Shown here: positions 22,634 through 35,942 of the stretch, piece after piece
How the letters are laid out: every line of letters starts with the position of its first letter
Numbering within the stretch: position 1 is the first letter of the stretch
Assembly: GCF_016808335.1 (NCBI RefSeq)
Contig: NC_053138.1
Span: 59,426,951 to 59,490,950, forward strand
Direction of reading: 5' to 3'
Length of the DNA stretch: 64,000 nt
DNA from: Panicum virgatum
Taxonomy: Eukaryota > Streptophyta > Magnoliopsida > Poales > Poaceae
Program-made: the position numbers and the translations under genes
Notes under the pieces: model-generated
Seen by the model: the letters and a program-made list of their open reading frames with translations, nothing else
Databases searched by the model: none
What the model was told of the DNA's origin: nothing

Positions 22634-25600
22634 ATGGCATCAAGATCCGGCGTCTTCTTCTCTGCCAGTGTCAGCATCCAGATGCAGGCCGCTGCCAGAT
22701 TTTCTGTCACCTTCGGTAGTTTCCCGAAAACTACGATTCTCAGGAACCCACCCACCATCCCCTCGAGCACCGAGAGCGGCAATTCTACAAGCGTCGGATC
22801 CGATCTGACGGCGCAAAGCTCCATCGTTCGTCGAGTTTCCGAACTTGACATCAATGATCCTCCGATCGTTCGCCCCAGGGCAACACGCCGCTCTGTCATC
22901 TCTAACGCCGATCTTATCTCCGGGATAGATCGCGTTACCAGATCCATTGCCGAGTGCATTCAAGTCGGCGAGAACGTGCTGGGTCTTCCAGGCAATCTGG
23001 CCTCCGCGCCCTATGGTCTCAACAACAACTCGGCGATGTACTCGGATCAAGTCCGAGTACGCATGGGCAATCTCCGCATCACCGAGTTGGATCAGTCCGA
23101 TTCTGAACAGATCCGATCTGATTCGCCTTCACATCCTGAGGCCAAATATCAGGTCGCCGTTTACACCCTCCCGCCCAACCGCAACACGCCCGACGGCCGG
23201 CGCCAGATCTCTGCTATCTCCCTCGACTCCGAGTCCTACGACGGCGAGGACGATCAACATCGAACAGATCGCCTTCGCTGCAACACTCTCCGTGCCGAGC
23301 GCCAGGCCAATGATGAGGCCATCCACCTGGCCGAAGACGACCTCGACGCCCACGAACGTCGCAACCCCCGGGTTGCACCACCACGCGGATCTCCACCAAG
23401 ACCCAAGAACCTCGAGAACGAGTTCATCCTGGACTACGACGGCCATGAAGTCTTCGCTACGCCATCTGCAAACATGGCCGCCGTATTCTAGGTATTCGAG
23501 AATCTTCCTCAAACTCCTGAGATTGCAAAAGCCTGTGCTCGTCTCCATGTTGCAGCAGCCCAGACTCAGGGTCTGAGGAAGGAGTACTCCAACTACCGGG
23601 CGCAATCGAGCTCCAACCGCTCGGTACGCTCCCATCGCCGGGACGAGGAGGTCGACCAGCCGGATCTTCGCGCCCGCCTCGACCGTCGTGATCTGCGACC
23701 CCGCATCAACAACCGGCATTGCGAGCGGGACGATGCCGAGCGGGAGCGACGTCGCCGCTACGACGAGGAGTACGGAGTATCCGGCGCCAACCGCTACAAC
23801 CGCGATCATCAACCCCGCGTGTAAGGATCACCGGGGTGTCCGACCCTAGAGGGAGAGGGGGTGAATAGTGTCGCTAATCGCTTTCTATCCTAGGGCTCAA
23901 TCTATTTGCATGAGATAAACCTAACACGTCCTACACATGCTAGTTATGACTAAGGTTTATCTATGCTACTCTCTACTTACCCCTAAAAGACTTGCAACCT
24001 ATAGCCAATCTTAATCAAACTAGCTAGGAAAGTAAAGGTACGCAAGATAGAGTAAATGCGGAAATGTAATACGGTAAGTAAAGAGGTAAGGGAGAGAATA
24101 TGCAAACTCCCGAGAGGACACGGTGATGTAACGTGGTTCGGCACAAAAGCCTACGTCCACGGGACACCGATGCTCTTCCGATCACCGTCTTGCACTACAC
24201 CACCAAGGCGCTGCCGGCAAGTAAAGGCAAGTGCACACAAGACACCGAGTCTCGTGCACCGCCACCGTCTCTCTCGGTCACCCGGCCGAAATCCACTACG
24301 GAGCTTCTCCACCAAGGAGGGGGTCTCCTCTTCCCCAGCACAAAGTGTCGTTGCCTCTCCACACCAAGTCGGAGGGTCACACGACGGATCACAAGATGCT
24401 TGCCGCAGCAAGGCTTTCACTCAAGCTAGTTCTCTCAAGAACTAAACCTAAACAAGCACTAAGCACTCTCACAAGTGTGCTTAAGCCTATATGATGTACA
24501 ATGAAGCTCTATGGTGGTTGGAGAGGTTCTTCAAGTGTAGTATGCTTCCTTAGTCTCCAGCACTCTCCAGCAACATCAAATGAGCCGTGGGGTGGCATAT
24601 ATATAGCCCAACCCTCCAAAATAGCCGTTGGAAAAAGGCTGACAAAAAGCGCTATCACTGGTTAAACCAATGCTCCCATTTTTGTCATCACCGGTTTAAC
24701 CGGTGAATGCATTTTCCAACTAGCCATTATACTTCAACGGCTACCTCAATCGACCGACGTAATCAACCGATGCAGCGTCGATTTAACCGGTGAGTGTAGT
24801 TGCTGAAAAACTAACTCTCTGGACAACTGCACCAATGTATTCAACTTTCCTGGTGTCGGTTCAACCGGTGTTACCAAAATTCCCAGACGTGCTCCAAGTC
24901 AATGCACCGACGTATGCAATTTTCTTAGCGTCGGTTCAACTGGTGTACTCTGCTGATTTGGCCTTCTCTGAGTCCGTTGCACCGGTGAGTACAATTTCCC
25001 TATCGTCGGTTTAACCGGTGATAGTAAATTGTCTCTGTCTTGATTTCTTTGACTTGGTTTTCTTCACGGTCTCTTCGATTCTTGTCCTTTGGAACGAAGA
25101 GCTTTCAGGCCCTTCGGGCCTTGCTACGCCTATCTTCTCTTTGTCATCACTTGAACCTAAAAGCCTGAGAATGGTCATCTTAACAATCATATTAGTCCAA
25201 GTGTTGTGTTGTCTATATCAATCACCAAAACATTATATTGAAATATGGCATGAGAGGCCATTTTCGCTACACCGCGGCAACGACTACAACCCGGCCGACG
25301 ATCTCGATGGCTTCTCCGCCTTCTCCGACAGGTTGCGAGCCATCCAGTGGCCCGCGACCTTCAAGCCGGTTGGCATCGAGAAGTTCGATGGCGAGTCTGA
25401 CCCCAAGACGTGGCTGCGCACCTACTCCATTGCCATCCGAGCTGCCAACAGCAACAACGACATCATGGCGGCATACTTCCCGGTCATGATGAGCCGCCAG
25501 GCTCTTAACTGGCTGGAAGCTCTCCCTACCGACTCAGTCAACAGTTTGCAGGATCTCTGCACCGCCTTCATCCAGTACTACCAGGCAGCCTGCCTGGGTC

Positions 25601-26463
25601 CCAAAACCAGATGGGATCTGGCTAGTGTCACCCAGCAACCTTCCGAGTCCCTACAGGACTACATCAAGAGGTACTTTGCTAACCGTAACACCATTACGGA
25701 GGTTGATGACAGGGACGTGATCCACCACTTCCACCAAGTCCTCCATAGCATCGAACTATGGAGGAAGATGTTCGAGAGCAACCCTAAGACCATCTCTGAC
25801 ATGATGGTCGTCGTCAACAAGCATGCTGACATGGAAGACGCCAAGCGCGCCCACCGTCGTCACAAGGATCGCCATGACCCTGTCGATCGTCCTCGCCAGA
25901 GGGACGATGACTCGGCACGACCAAGTGGCGATCGACCACCCCGGCACAACAAGAACCGCGACTGCGCCGAGTCGTCCAAGGCCCAGGAGCGCAAGCGCGG
26001 CCCCGACAACATTGTCGCCATCACCGATCGACCTCAGCAACGCACCGCCCTCAACCAGGAGGAGCTCGATAGGCTCCTCGATGCCAAATGCTCATGGCAT
26101 AAGGATGCCAACCACATGGAGCGTGAATTCCATGCTCTCTCCAACAGCGTCGCCCCAGAAGAGCCCAAGCACCCCAGACTGGACGACTGCGATAGGCCGG
26201 GTAGCTCCAGAGGCTCCCGTGGCCGCGGCCGCAGAAACTGCTCGCCCAGGCGAGACGAGGAAGACGAACAAGACAACAGCTCACCCGGCACCTTCCAGGA
26301 AGCAGATCGGGTGGTCAACTTCATCTTTGGAGGCTCAAGCGCGCCATCCTGCCGGCGCAGGATCAAGCTCCAAAACCGTGACGTCAACTCGGTGTTCAGG
26401 CACCCAGTTAAACCCCTCCTCTGGTCAGAGATCCCGATCACCTTCGACCGGCGCGACCACTGA
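22634..26463 (+). pseudogene. gag of the gypsy element, interrupted
   Basis: The frame opens at 22634 and runs to about 23821, with one in-frame TAG at 23489. A 1.4-kb insertion then separates it from the second part (about 25256-26463). That part holds the gag core: WPATFKPVGIEKFDGESDPK, QALNWLEALPTDSV and LQDYIKRYF are typical of plant gypsy gag. The end is Arg/Asp-rich. Gag forms the virus-like particle in the cytoplasm. Confidence 0.8.
23822..25255. mobile_element. unclassified 1.4-kb insertion in gag
   Basis: Sequence unlike the flanking gag begins near GATCACCGGGGTGTCC and ends near AAATATGGCATGAG. Borders are approximate and no target duplication was found. The first half resembles transcribed repeat DNA seen widely in grasses (words ACGTGGTTCGGC, GGGGGTGAATAG). 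The second half (about 24690-25020) has five copies of GGTTTAACCGGTG-type words at intervals of about 70-90 bp. No coding region. Confidence 0.5.
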
Positions 26464-26526
26464 GTACATCTTCCCAGGCCGGGTGCTTACCCTTTTGTGT
26501 AAACCCGGTGATCTGCCAGATCCAGG

Positions 26527-28850
26527 GTGCTCATCGATGGTGGCAGTGCTCTCAACATCATCTTCGCCACGACCCTAGAGGACATAGGCTTCGACATGAC
26601 CAAGCTGGTCCCCTCCGACCAGGCCTTCTACGGCATCATCCCGGGTGCCGGGTCGACTCCGGTCAGCAAGGTCACCCTTCCGGTCACCTTCGGCACTCGA
26701 GAAAACTATAGAACCGAGTCCATCATCTTCGAGGTGGCCTCATTTGAGACTTCCTACCACGCCATACTTGGGAGACCAGCTCTCGCCAAGTTCATGGTGA
26801 TCCCAAATCATACGTATCTTCTCTTGAAGATGCCGGCTCCGAACGGAGTCCTTTCCATCCGAGGTGACATCCAGACGTCCCACTCTTGTGAGACGGAGAA
26901 CATCAACACCGTCGAAGCCATGGAGAGGGCCAGCAACCAGGCTCTAATCGCTCAGGCAGAAAAGGACCTCGTGAAAGACCAACTCCAGATACCTACCAAC
27001 GACTCGGCGTCCGGGTCCCAGCTGCACCCGGACAGCCAGACGAAGGCCATCGTCCTCAGGGACAAGCAGCCCGACAATACTGCCTTGATCGGGATCGAGC
27101 TCAGTTCTACATAGGAACTCGTGCTCACCTCCTTCCTCTGCACCAATTGGGACATCTTCGCATGGAAGCCCTTCGACATGCCTTGCGTTCCGAGGGAGGA
27201 GGCTAAGCACTCCTTGGATCTCAACAAAAAGGCACGACTCGTCAAGGAACGGCTGCGTCACTTCGCTCAAGATCGGAAGGAGGCTATTAGGGTAGAGGTA
27301 ACCCGGCTCCTAGCCGCTGGTTTTATCGGAGAAGTCACACATCCATAATGGCTGGCAGACCCAGTCCTTTCGGCGTATCGACTAGGTTGTCGACTCAACA
27401 GCCGGGTGCGCACTCCTCTATTTTCTCGACTCCTACTCAGGTTACCATCAGAACGCCTTGAAGAAATCGGATCAAGACAAGACCTCCTTCATCACGCCAA
27501 TTGGGGCGTACTGCTACAACACCATGACATTCGGCCTCAAGAACGCGGGTGCCACATACCAGAAGTCCATCTAGAAATGCCTCCAGGGGCAGATCAGGCG
27601 CAACGCTGAAGCCTACATAGATGACGTCGTCATCAAAACAAGGTTCAATGATCAGTTCATTGCCGACCTTGCCGAAACATTTGAAAATCTCAGGAGATTC
27701 AAATGGAAGATAAACCCCACCAAGTGCGTCTTTGGCGTCTCGTCCGGAAAACTACTCGACTTCATCGTAAGCAGTCGGGGCATCGAGGCCAACCCAACTA
27801 AGATCAACGCTCTCAGGTTCATGAAGCCACCTAGGTGCAAGAAGGATCTGATGAAGCTTACAGGTTGCATGGCTGCCTTGAGCCGGTTCATCAGCCGGCT
27901 CGGCGACAAAGGCCTACCCTTCTTCAAACTTCTCAGGAAGTTTGACAAGTTCAAGTGGAATGAGGAAGCTACTGTAGCCTTCCAACAGCTTAAAGATTTC
28001 CTTACAACTCCACACGTCCTCACAGCTCCAGAAGATGGGGAGACCCTGCTCCTCTACATTGCGGCAACCACCCATGTGGTTAGCACCGCCCTGGTCGGCG
28101 AACGAGATGAACCAGGCCACGTCTACAAGGTACAACGACACGTCTACTTCATCAGTGAAGTACTCGGCGAGTCCAAGCTACGCTACCCCCAAGTGCAAAA
28201 GCTCCTCTATGCGATTCTCATCACGTCAAGGAAGCTGCGGCACTACTTCCAGGTGTACAAGATCAGGGTGGTCTCCTCCTTCCCACTCGGCGACATACTA
28301 CACAACAGAGACACCAACGGCCGAGTCGTCAAGTGGTCGGTGGAACTCGGGGCCCTTTCCATCGAGTTTGCCCCCCGCTCCACCATCAAATCACAAGTCC
28401 TGGCTGACTTCATCGCCGAATGGACGGAGATTCAAGACCCCCCACCCGATGAACGACCCGAGCATTGGGTCATGTACTTCGATGGCGTCCTCAACCTTGA
28501 CAGCACCGGCGCAGGCATCCTCTTCATCTCTCCGAGAGGTGAGCAGCTAAAATACGTCTGCAGCTACTCTTCAAGGCCACTAACAATGCAGCCGAGTACG
28601 AGGCCCTCATCCACGGTCTCCGCATCACTTCCTCCCTTGGCATCAAGCGGCTACTCGCCTACGGCGTCTCCAAAGTCGTCATACAACAAGTCAACAAGGA
28701 CTGGGAGTGCTCCCAGGAGAAGATGGACACCTACTGCAAGGAGATACACAAGATCGAGTCCCACTTCTACGGCCTTGAATTCCACCACGTCCTCCGCGAC
28801 TACAACGTGGCAGCTGACGTACTCTCCAAGCTGGGCTCCAAGTAGGCTCG
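26527..28850 (+). pseudogene. gypsy pol: protease, reverse transcriptase, RNase H (broken)
   Basis: The protease starts with LIDGGSALNIIF, the form of the active-site motif found in this lineage. A stop at 27112-27114 ends the first frame. The next segment matches the reverse transcriptase lead-in (FAWKPFDMPCVP, AAGFIGEV), then about 27350-27430 is scrambled and the first RT motifs are missing, so a deletion is likely. The catalytic YIDDVVIK is intact near 27617, and RNase H-like sequence follows ([10 protein letters not shown], then [11 protein letters not shown]). The second RNase H segment (from about 28460) is the archaeal-type domain that marks Tat elements. Confidence 0.8.
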
Positions 28851-28969
28851 TACCAGCTAGAGTCTTCGTACAGGCTCTCAACTCTCCCACAATCAAGATT
28901 GAAGAGGAGCCTCCAACAAAGCCTGACCTAGCGCCAGCCCTAGGCCAGGAAGTATTTGTCGCTGATCTA

Positions 28970-30204
28970 GATTGGCGAGCTCCGATCCTCGATTTCATCA
29001 TCAACAACAAGTCCTACCCGAAGGACAAGGAGCACGAGTGACTCGCCCGCCGAGCCGCAAACTACGTCGTCATCGGAACCGAGTTGTTCAGGCACTCAGC
29101 CTCCTTAGGGACACTTTCCAAGTGCATCTCCCAACAGGATGGAGTCCGACTCCTTGGCGAGATCCACTCGGGAATCTGTGGAAACCACGCAGGATCGTCA
29201 ACCCTGGTTGGCAAAGCTTTCAGATCGGGCTTCTACTGGCCGACGGCCATGGCCGACGCCTAAGTCATCGTCAGACGATGTCTCGGGTGTCAGTTCTTCT
29301 CCAAACAGTAGCACGTCCTGGCTCAGGCCTTGCGGACGATCTGTCCATCTTGGATATTTGCCTGCTGGGGACTCGACTCGATGGGACCGCTCAAAGCGGC
29401 ACAAGGCGGCTTTACCCATATATTTGTCGCCATCGATAAGTTCACAAAGTGGATTGAGGTTAAGCCAGTTTCATCTACGTCAGCAGCCAAGGAAGCCGAG
29501 TTCATCGAAGAAATTACACACAGGTTCGGAGTGCCCAACGGGATCATCCCCGACTCGGGCTCCTCCTTCATCGGATCCGAGTTCTGAGACTTCTGCCAGG
29601 ACAGCTGCATCGACGTGTACTATGCCTCCGTGGCTCACCCAAGGTGTAACGGCCAGGTGGAATGTGCCAACGGCTTGATCCTCTAGGGGATCAAAACCAG
29701 AATATTCGATCCGATCGAAAAGTATGACTCCAAATGGATCCAAGAACTACCCAGAGTAGTATGGGGGCTGCGCACGTAGAGAAGTCGGGCCACCGGCTAC
29801 TCCCCCTTCTTCATGGTCTACGGTTCTGAGGCTATCCTCCTGATGGATATTGCCTTTGGTGCCCCGCACACCCAGAACTACGACCAAGGCAAAGCCGAAA
29901 CCACTCGGAGAACCGATCTCGACTCGGCTGAGGAGCACCGTCTCACGGCAGCCCTCCAACACGCCCGATACGAGCAACAGCTCCGTCGTTATCACGACAA
30001 AAACGTCCAGCACCGCGAGTTTAACGTCGGCGATCTGGTACTCCGCCGGGTCCAGACCCTCGGAAGCAAGCTAACTTCCCCATAGGAAGGCCCCTTCATC
30101 GTGAGCAGCGTAGTTGTCTCAGGGACCTACAGGCTCCAACGCGAAGATGGGACAGACATGGGCAACCCATGGAACATCGAACACCTTCGTCGTTTCTACC
30201 TGTA
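28970..30204 (+). pseudogene. gypsy integrase (broken)
   Basis: Segments in shifting frames show the integrase core: the first catalytic Asp in WGLDSMGPL, the second in IIPDSGSSF and the Glu in NGQVECANGL, then GYSPFFMVYGSEA and a C-terminal GDLVLRRV. Several in-frame stops occur (for example at 29585-29587, 29686 and 29777). It would insert the element's DNA if it were intact. Confidence 0.8.
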
Positions 30205-30633
30205 GAAGAATACTAAACAAAGCTATGTACTCGACCCATCAGTTATTAATAAAGTTCAAAGTTTTTAATTATTTGCATCTATCTTACCTCCCCCTTGATT
30301 CGTTCAGCACGCCCGGGGGTTGCGCGTCGGCCAGCCCGACTCGCCCAAGCCTACTCAGCGTAGGCACCCCCAACGTAACCGGCTATTGCGAGAACAACCC
30401 AGCTAGTCATGGAACTGCCCTGCGTCACCTGTTACCAACTGCGTGCTTGATGACCAGCTCTCAACCCGACGCGTAAAGGCACATCGCAGGGTCGTCTTTC
30501 CTAACTAATCGGCTAACTCTGTAACTACTCGGATTACGGAATAAAACATACTTCAACCTTGCAAATTTATTTACATACAAAATAAATATTGTTCCTGGCC
30601 ATTTACTGACCATCTTTCTCTCAGCTCGCGCAG

Positions 30634-33600
30634 CTACAGGTTGAGGTCGGCCACCACGCGCTCCGCGATCGGCCGGGCACTGGAGAGGTAGTCCGCCCAG
30701 GCGAGGTCGGAGGTGTCCGGTGCCATCCCGTCCCCCTTTCGGCTTCAAGTCGGCCTCCGGGAAGTGGGACTTCACGAGTCCCGGGGTGATCTGGATTGCG
30801 TCCTCAGTGACTTTCTTGACGAAGCCCTCCAGTCGCCCCCACACCACCTCCAGTCGCGCACTGAGATCCTCCGCCAAAGCCGTGCCGTCCGGCTCGAAGG
30901 CGGCAAGGATGGCGTTCACCTTCTCGGTGAACCGCTCCATGTCATCCTGTGCCTCGGCCAGCCGAGCCTCCGCGCTTGACAAACAGATCAAAATTCAACT
31001 CTGCAGGAGTTCGGCCAATAGAAAGCAGGGTGGTTTCCGAACCATACCTTCGCGCGCCCGTCGCTCTAGGCAGAGCTTGTCCTGGACAGCTCCTTCCCGT
31101 GCCTCGGCGCCCTCCCGGCTCTTTTGCAGCTCGGCATTGGCCTTGGTGCAGGCCTCCAGCTCGTGCTTCAGGGCGCAGACTTCTTTCTCTAGTCCTAAAA
31201 GGGTACCTATTAGCCCGAACGCGAAAGAGTCGGCATAGAACGTGGCACGTTCCTTACCGCGCTTCTCCTCCGCGAGCGCCTTCTCGGCCTCCGCCTGCTG
31301 CTTCTCCAGCAAGCGGTTCTGCGTCTCTAGCTCCTCCACCCAGAGCTTCAACTGCTAGAGTCAGCCGTCAGCGGCCGGCGCCTCTTGCAGCTTCATGGTG
31401 GCCTGCCGGCTCAGGCTGGCCAAGGCCTGATGACGAAAGCCACGTCAACATACAAGCAGACTCCAACAGTTCACACAACAAAGGGAAAAAACACTCACCT
31501 CAACCGACTCCACCGCTCGACGTGCGGCGGCCTGAAGCTCTTCCACCAACCCGGTCACCACGTCACGTCCGGCCTCTTGCTGCTCTGTAGGGAGGGCCCC
31601 CGGTGACCCCTGGTCCCGATTGGCTGGGAACAGCTCCCTGCCCGGGCTCTCAGGTGGCAGACTTCGTGGCGATGCGGGTGGTGTCCGCACCTCCCCCACC
31701 GACGCCGCCTTCTCAGCCTCCACGACCACTTCCTTCTCCACCTCCTGCGCATCCGCAAGGCAGGCGCGGATCCTGGGTTGACTGCTCACTGACACGAGAG
31801 ATTTAGCCGCCTCGACCTTGGCGGCCTCATCAGCGGACTCCTCCGCCATCCTCTTCACGCCGCTGAGCGGCGCCTTCCTGCAAAACTCAAAGTTTTGCCA
31901 GATAAGAACAAAATCTTGGACAAGAATAGGATACAAAGGCGACAAGTTCAAGAATCACTTACCCCCCTCTGCGGCGTACGTTGAATGACAGTTTCAGTGG
32001 CGCAGGCGGTGGCTGTGATCGGCCCGCGGTCATAGGAGACCCGATGCCCCCCATCCGCGTCAGCCCCAGGGCTGCTTCGCCCTCCTTCATTCAGGTGGCA
32101 CCGCCAGATGATTGGGGGGTGTCTTCCGCCCCCACCTCCTCGCTTCCTGTTGGCGCTCATTAAGTACCCATTTTGTTATACAATTAGGAGAGGTTTTGGT
32201 AAATTCTTCGGGATGATTCATGTACTAACCCGCCACTTGGCACCCGAACTTGACCGTTTTCGATTTTGTCCTAGATTTTGGAGCATGTTGTATTTTGGCA
32301 GGAAATTGGACATTTTCGGAGATGTTTCCACGAGACCCATGATCACGCAATAACACGAAGGAAGACAAAGGCCAAAGCCCAAGCAAAGGACCAAAGGCCA
32401 TGACGACTAGAAGCCCGTTCATGCACATACACCCTCCAATGAAGCCCAAAGGACAAAGCCCACAAGATGAGATCGAGATACTTTGGGGCTAAGCAAATCA
32501 AATAGAGATTTAAGGAAGGATTCTCTATCCTATCCTTTCCCTTGAAGAAATCTCGAAGATAACGACATCCAACGGGGTGCAATCGTGAAAGGTATAAACT
32601 CTAGAAGACTCCAGAAGACTTGGGGAGAAAGGAGGATGCGAGGCGGCGAGAAAATGGGCCAGGCCGGCCGGCCTGGGCCCATTGAGCCGGCCGGCCCAGG
32701 CCCTTTCCAGGGAGTCTCGGCCTCCCCTTCGACCTAGGGTTTCCTGAGGCTATTTAAAGACCCCTCCCACAGGCTCACGCAGAGATCATTCGGGGAGACG
32801 ACGTCAAGGAGCAGAATCATTTAGACACAAGAGAAAGGCGACATCGGAGGCCTCATCGTCCCTCGGCGCCGCTGCAAGTTGGAGAACAGCAAGGGATCCA
32901 TCACTTGCCGGAGATTTAATCACCATGATCGACTACGCTTCGCCTAGCTTCATGGGGTAAAGTCCTCGTTTGTTCATGGGGTTGTAAGGAGATCTTGAGT
33001 TGTAATTGCCGAATCTTTTATGAGATTGATCTATCACGATTCTTGTTGATGGTGCTTTGATGCTTAATAGTTTGCGACTTGGCTTTGGGTTTGCTTTGCT
33101 CTTGCATGGTTTACTTAGATTACATCAACTATCGTGTTCTTGTTGATTCATTACTAATTATCCTCGTGTAGTGACAGTATGCGGGAGGGAAAGGTTTTGA
33201 TCTTGGAACACACCTTTGGTAGATTAGATCCATTCTTCGTTGCTTGGCGATTACATCTCTAGTGATCCTAGACCCTATGGACAAATGCTCTTCATATCTT
33301 GTGCACACACCTATCATTGCTCACTAGTCTAGATTAGATTAGATTGGTTAGATTAGATCTATTTCACACTCAATCACTCAATATAGATCTTTTACCAACA
33401 TCATTAGTGCTTAGTTAAGCATAGTATTACACTTGTTTCGTGGATTGATAAACCTTGGGGAAATACTCTAAGGGAAAAGCTACACGATCCGTGCGCTTGC
33501 GGTACGTAAATTGGCGCTCTAAGGAGCGTCAACACTTCATGACCTCGAGGCCGCGGCAAGGTCCCCCCCTCGGTGGGGCCCCCTCACACTGGCCTTGGAG

Positions 33601-34880
33601 GCCGAGACCTTCCTCACGGCCTACCTCATCTTGCGCCGCGCCGACGCGGGCAGGTGAGGAGGAGCAGTGGCCCCTGTCACTTCAACATCCGACTCATCCC
33701 CGACGGACAAATTGGATGACATCTCAAGATCCGCCGCCTCCGGCTCCTTCAGATTGGCCGGGGCGACGGTGTTCTTCCCAAATATCCTCCTCTGGCAGGG
33801 GAGCAGGGGACCAGTACTCCAACACTTTCGCCTGCAAGAAAGAAGACATTCCGAGTTGATTACAACCCAACGGGTGCGCTACATACGGAAAGCGAGACAG
33901 AACAACACGGAAACAAAAGCAGAACAACTCTAAAATAGAAAAAGAACAACTCGGGAAATACATAATACTTACGGCCCTGGTCGGCCGCTTCAAGCAATGT
34001 GCCTTCGGGCACCCTTTGTCATGGATCGCCCCTTGCATCGTGCGGGTGACCTGGTTCGAAGCTTCATCCCGGGGAACTTTGCGGTTCTGCCCCTGGGTCG
34101 GGTCTTGGCGACCCCAGTACTCGAAGCCGGGGTGCACCTTGTCCTGAATCGGCTGCACCAGCCGCTTACTGAAGGACAAGGCCACCACGGCACCTGTCCG
34201 CCCCTGGGCCGACAGGCCGACGATCTCGTTGAGGAGGAGCGTCGCCTGGACCATCTCCTCCTCGGTTGACAACTCTTCCCAGCACGTGCGGTACTCTGGC
34301 GCGCGGCGGCCCGAGCAGGCAGACAAGGAGCCGGGTTCGACACCACGAACCACTCCTTGTTCCACCCCTTGTTACTGTCAAAGAGTTCCTTGGCCGGATA
34401 CGAACGGCCCTGGCGCAGAGAGAAGGTGGCGCCGCCCACCATGTTGCAGCGGGCGTTCGATGGGTACCCCTTCAGGTGGTACAATGCCCGCCACAAATTG
34501 AAGTGGGGGGTGATGCCCAGGTACGCCTTTCACAGATGGATGAAGATCGCAATTTGCGCAACAGAATTTGGCTTGAGATGCGTTACCTCAAGCCCGTAGA
34601 AGAAAAGGAGCCCGCGGAAGAAGGCCCCCACGGGCAAGGCGAAGCCCTTCTCACAGAAGGACCGGAAGACCACTGTCTCCGTGCGGTCCTCCATCGGGAA
34701 GTCCTCCCCTTAGCAGCACTTCCACCCAGAGATCTCCTTCTCGGGGAGGAGGCCGCGCTCCACCAGATCTTGGATGTCCTCCTCCCGTAGGGTGCTTGGC
34801 ACCCACGCCTCCGAAGGCGGCGGCACATCGCCGGCGCTCCCCGACGCGGAGGAGGAAGACTTCGGCAAGACACTAGCCAT
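30634..34880 (-). pseudogene. antisense gene of the gypsy element (Transposase_28-like)
   Basis: Read on the minus strand from the ATG at 34880, the start [18 protein letters not shown] is followed by [19 protein letters not shown], the signature of the plant 'putative gypsy type transposon' family (Pfam Transposase_28). A stop at 34710 cuts the frame, but related sequence continues (about 34700-34400). Further minus-strand segments at 31350-30995 and 30990-30640 encode a charged coiled coil (EELETQNRLLEKQQAEAEKA) and the expected C-terminus, ending at 30634. A solo LTR (32148-33534) interrupts it. The role of this antisense protein in Tat elements is not known. Confidence 0.7.
32148..33534. 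mobile_element. solo LTR (1.4 kb) inside the antisense gene
   Basis: It begins TGTTGGCGCTC and ends GAGCGTCAACA, an inverted pair with one mismatch. The flanks CTTCC (32143-32147) and CTTCA (33535-33539) fit a 5-bp target duplication with one change. It contains TATTTAAAG with a following leader-like stretch. The sequence near its end (CGATCCGTGCGCTTGCGG) is seen in LTRs of large grass gypsy elements. No internal domain remains. Confidence 0.75.
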
Positions 34881-35180
34881 TCCGGGTGGCTGCGTGTGGA
34901 TCGGATCTGCAGAAGGATGGAGAAGAGATGGGTAGCAACAAGGAGGCAAGAGGGTGAGTTCTAGAAGGCTGGAAAACGGGTAGCCCTCCGCGGGCCGGGC
35001 CCTTCCCTTAATAAAGATAACCGGACACGTGTGCAACAGCAATCCCGAAGATCGCGTGAATCGACTTTCCAGAAACCGCCCGAGTCGTACTCAGCAAGGA
35101 GTGGGTCCCCAATGGTAACTTTTTATCCGTTGAGGCTGAGGTTAACGGTAAAAATACGAATTACCTGGACGGTCAAACTG

Positions 35181-35660
35181 CCCGACGTGTCTCCGCGACT
35201 CCGCCAGCGACCCTGCTCGGGGGCTGGGCGCCACGATCTATCCGGCGTGTCTCTGCGACTCCGACAGCAACCCTGCTCGGTGGCTGGGCGCTGCGATCTA
35301 CCCGGCGTGTCTCTGCGATTCCGCCAGCGACCCTGCTCGGGGGCTGGGCGCCGCGATCTACCCGGTGTGTCTCTGCGACTCCACCAGCGACCTTGCTCGG
35401 GGGCTGGGCGCCGCGATCTACCCGACGTGTCTTCGCGACTCCGCCAATGACCCTGCTCGGGGGATGAGCGCCGCAATCTACCCGGCGTGTCTCCGCGACT
35501 CTGCCAGCGACTCTGCTCGGGGGATGGGCGCCGCTATCTACCCGGCGTGTCTCCGCGACTCCGCTAGCGACCCTGCTCGGGGGCTGGGCACCGCGACCTA
35601 CCCGGCGTGTCTCCGCGACTCCACCAGTGACCCCGCTCGGGGGTTGGGCACCGTGATTTC
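35181..35660. repeat. minisatellite, eight copies of a 60-bp unit
   Basis: Words CGTGTCTCCGCGACTCC, GACCCTGCTCGGGGGCTGGG and GCGATCTACC recur exactly every 60 bases, with a few substitutions per copy. Because 60 is divisible by three, open frames on both strands run through it, which is why long arginine-rich ORFs appear here. It lies in the non-coding part just before the 3' LTR. Confidence 0.95.
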
Positions 35661-35942
35661 AGAGTTAAATCTGGTCTAACGAATGACTGGGAGTATGATA
35701 AGACAACACGAAAGCCTGGGCGCTCTGGTAACTTGGGAATTCATATGAACAAGACTTCTTTATTGACCCTCGAAAAGCTTCTTCGAAACCTTTCGAGGCT
35801 CGGGGGCTGCACCCAACGGGTGCGCCCAGGGGCGCATCCCGTTGAAGACTAGAAGGGGACCAGACTCATCATTTGAGTACCAAAGGACTTCACAACAAGA
35901 CGCCCATCAAGATTCAGTTCAGCCCTTTAGTACTCGGGGGCT

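Noticed and set aside
35031..35679. Arg/Ser-rich proteins in the minisatellite, or a CRISPR array
   Set aside because: A 60-bp head-to-tail repeat without spacers in a plant LTR element; the ORFs follow from the period being divisible by three.
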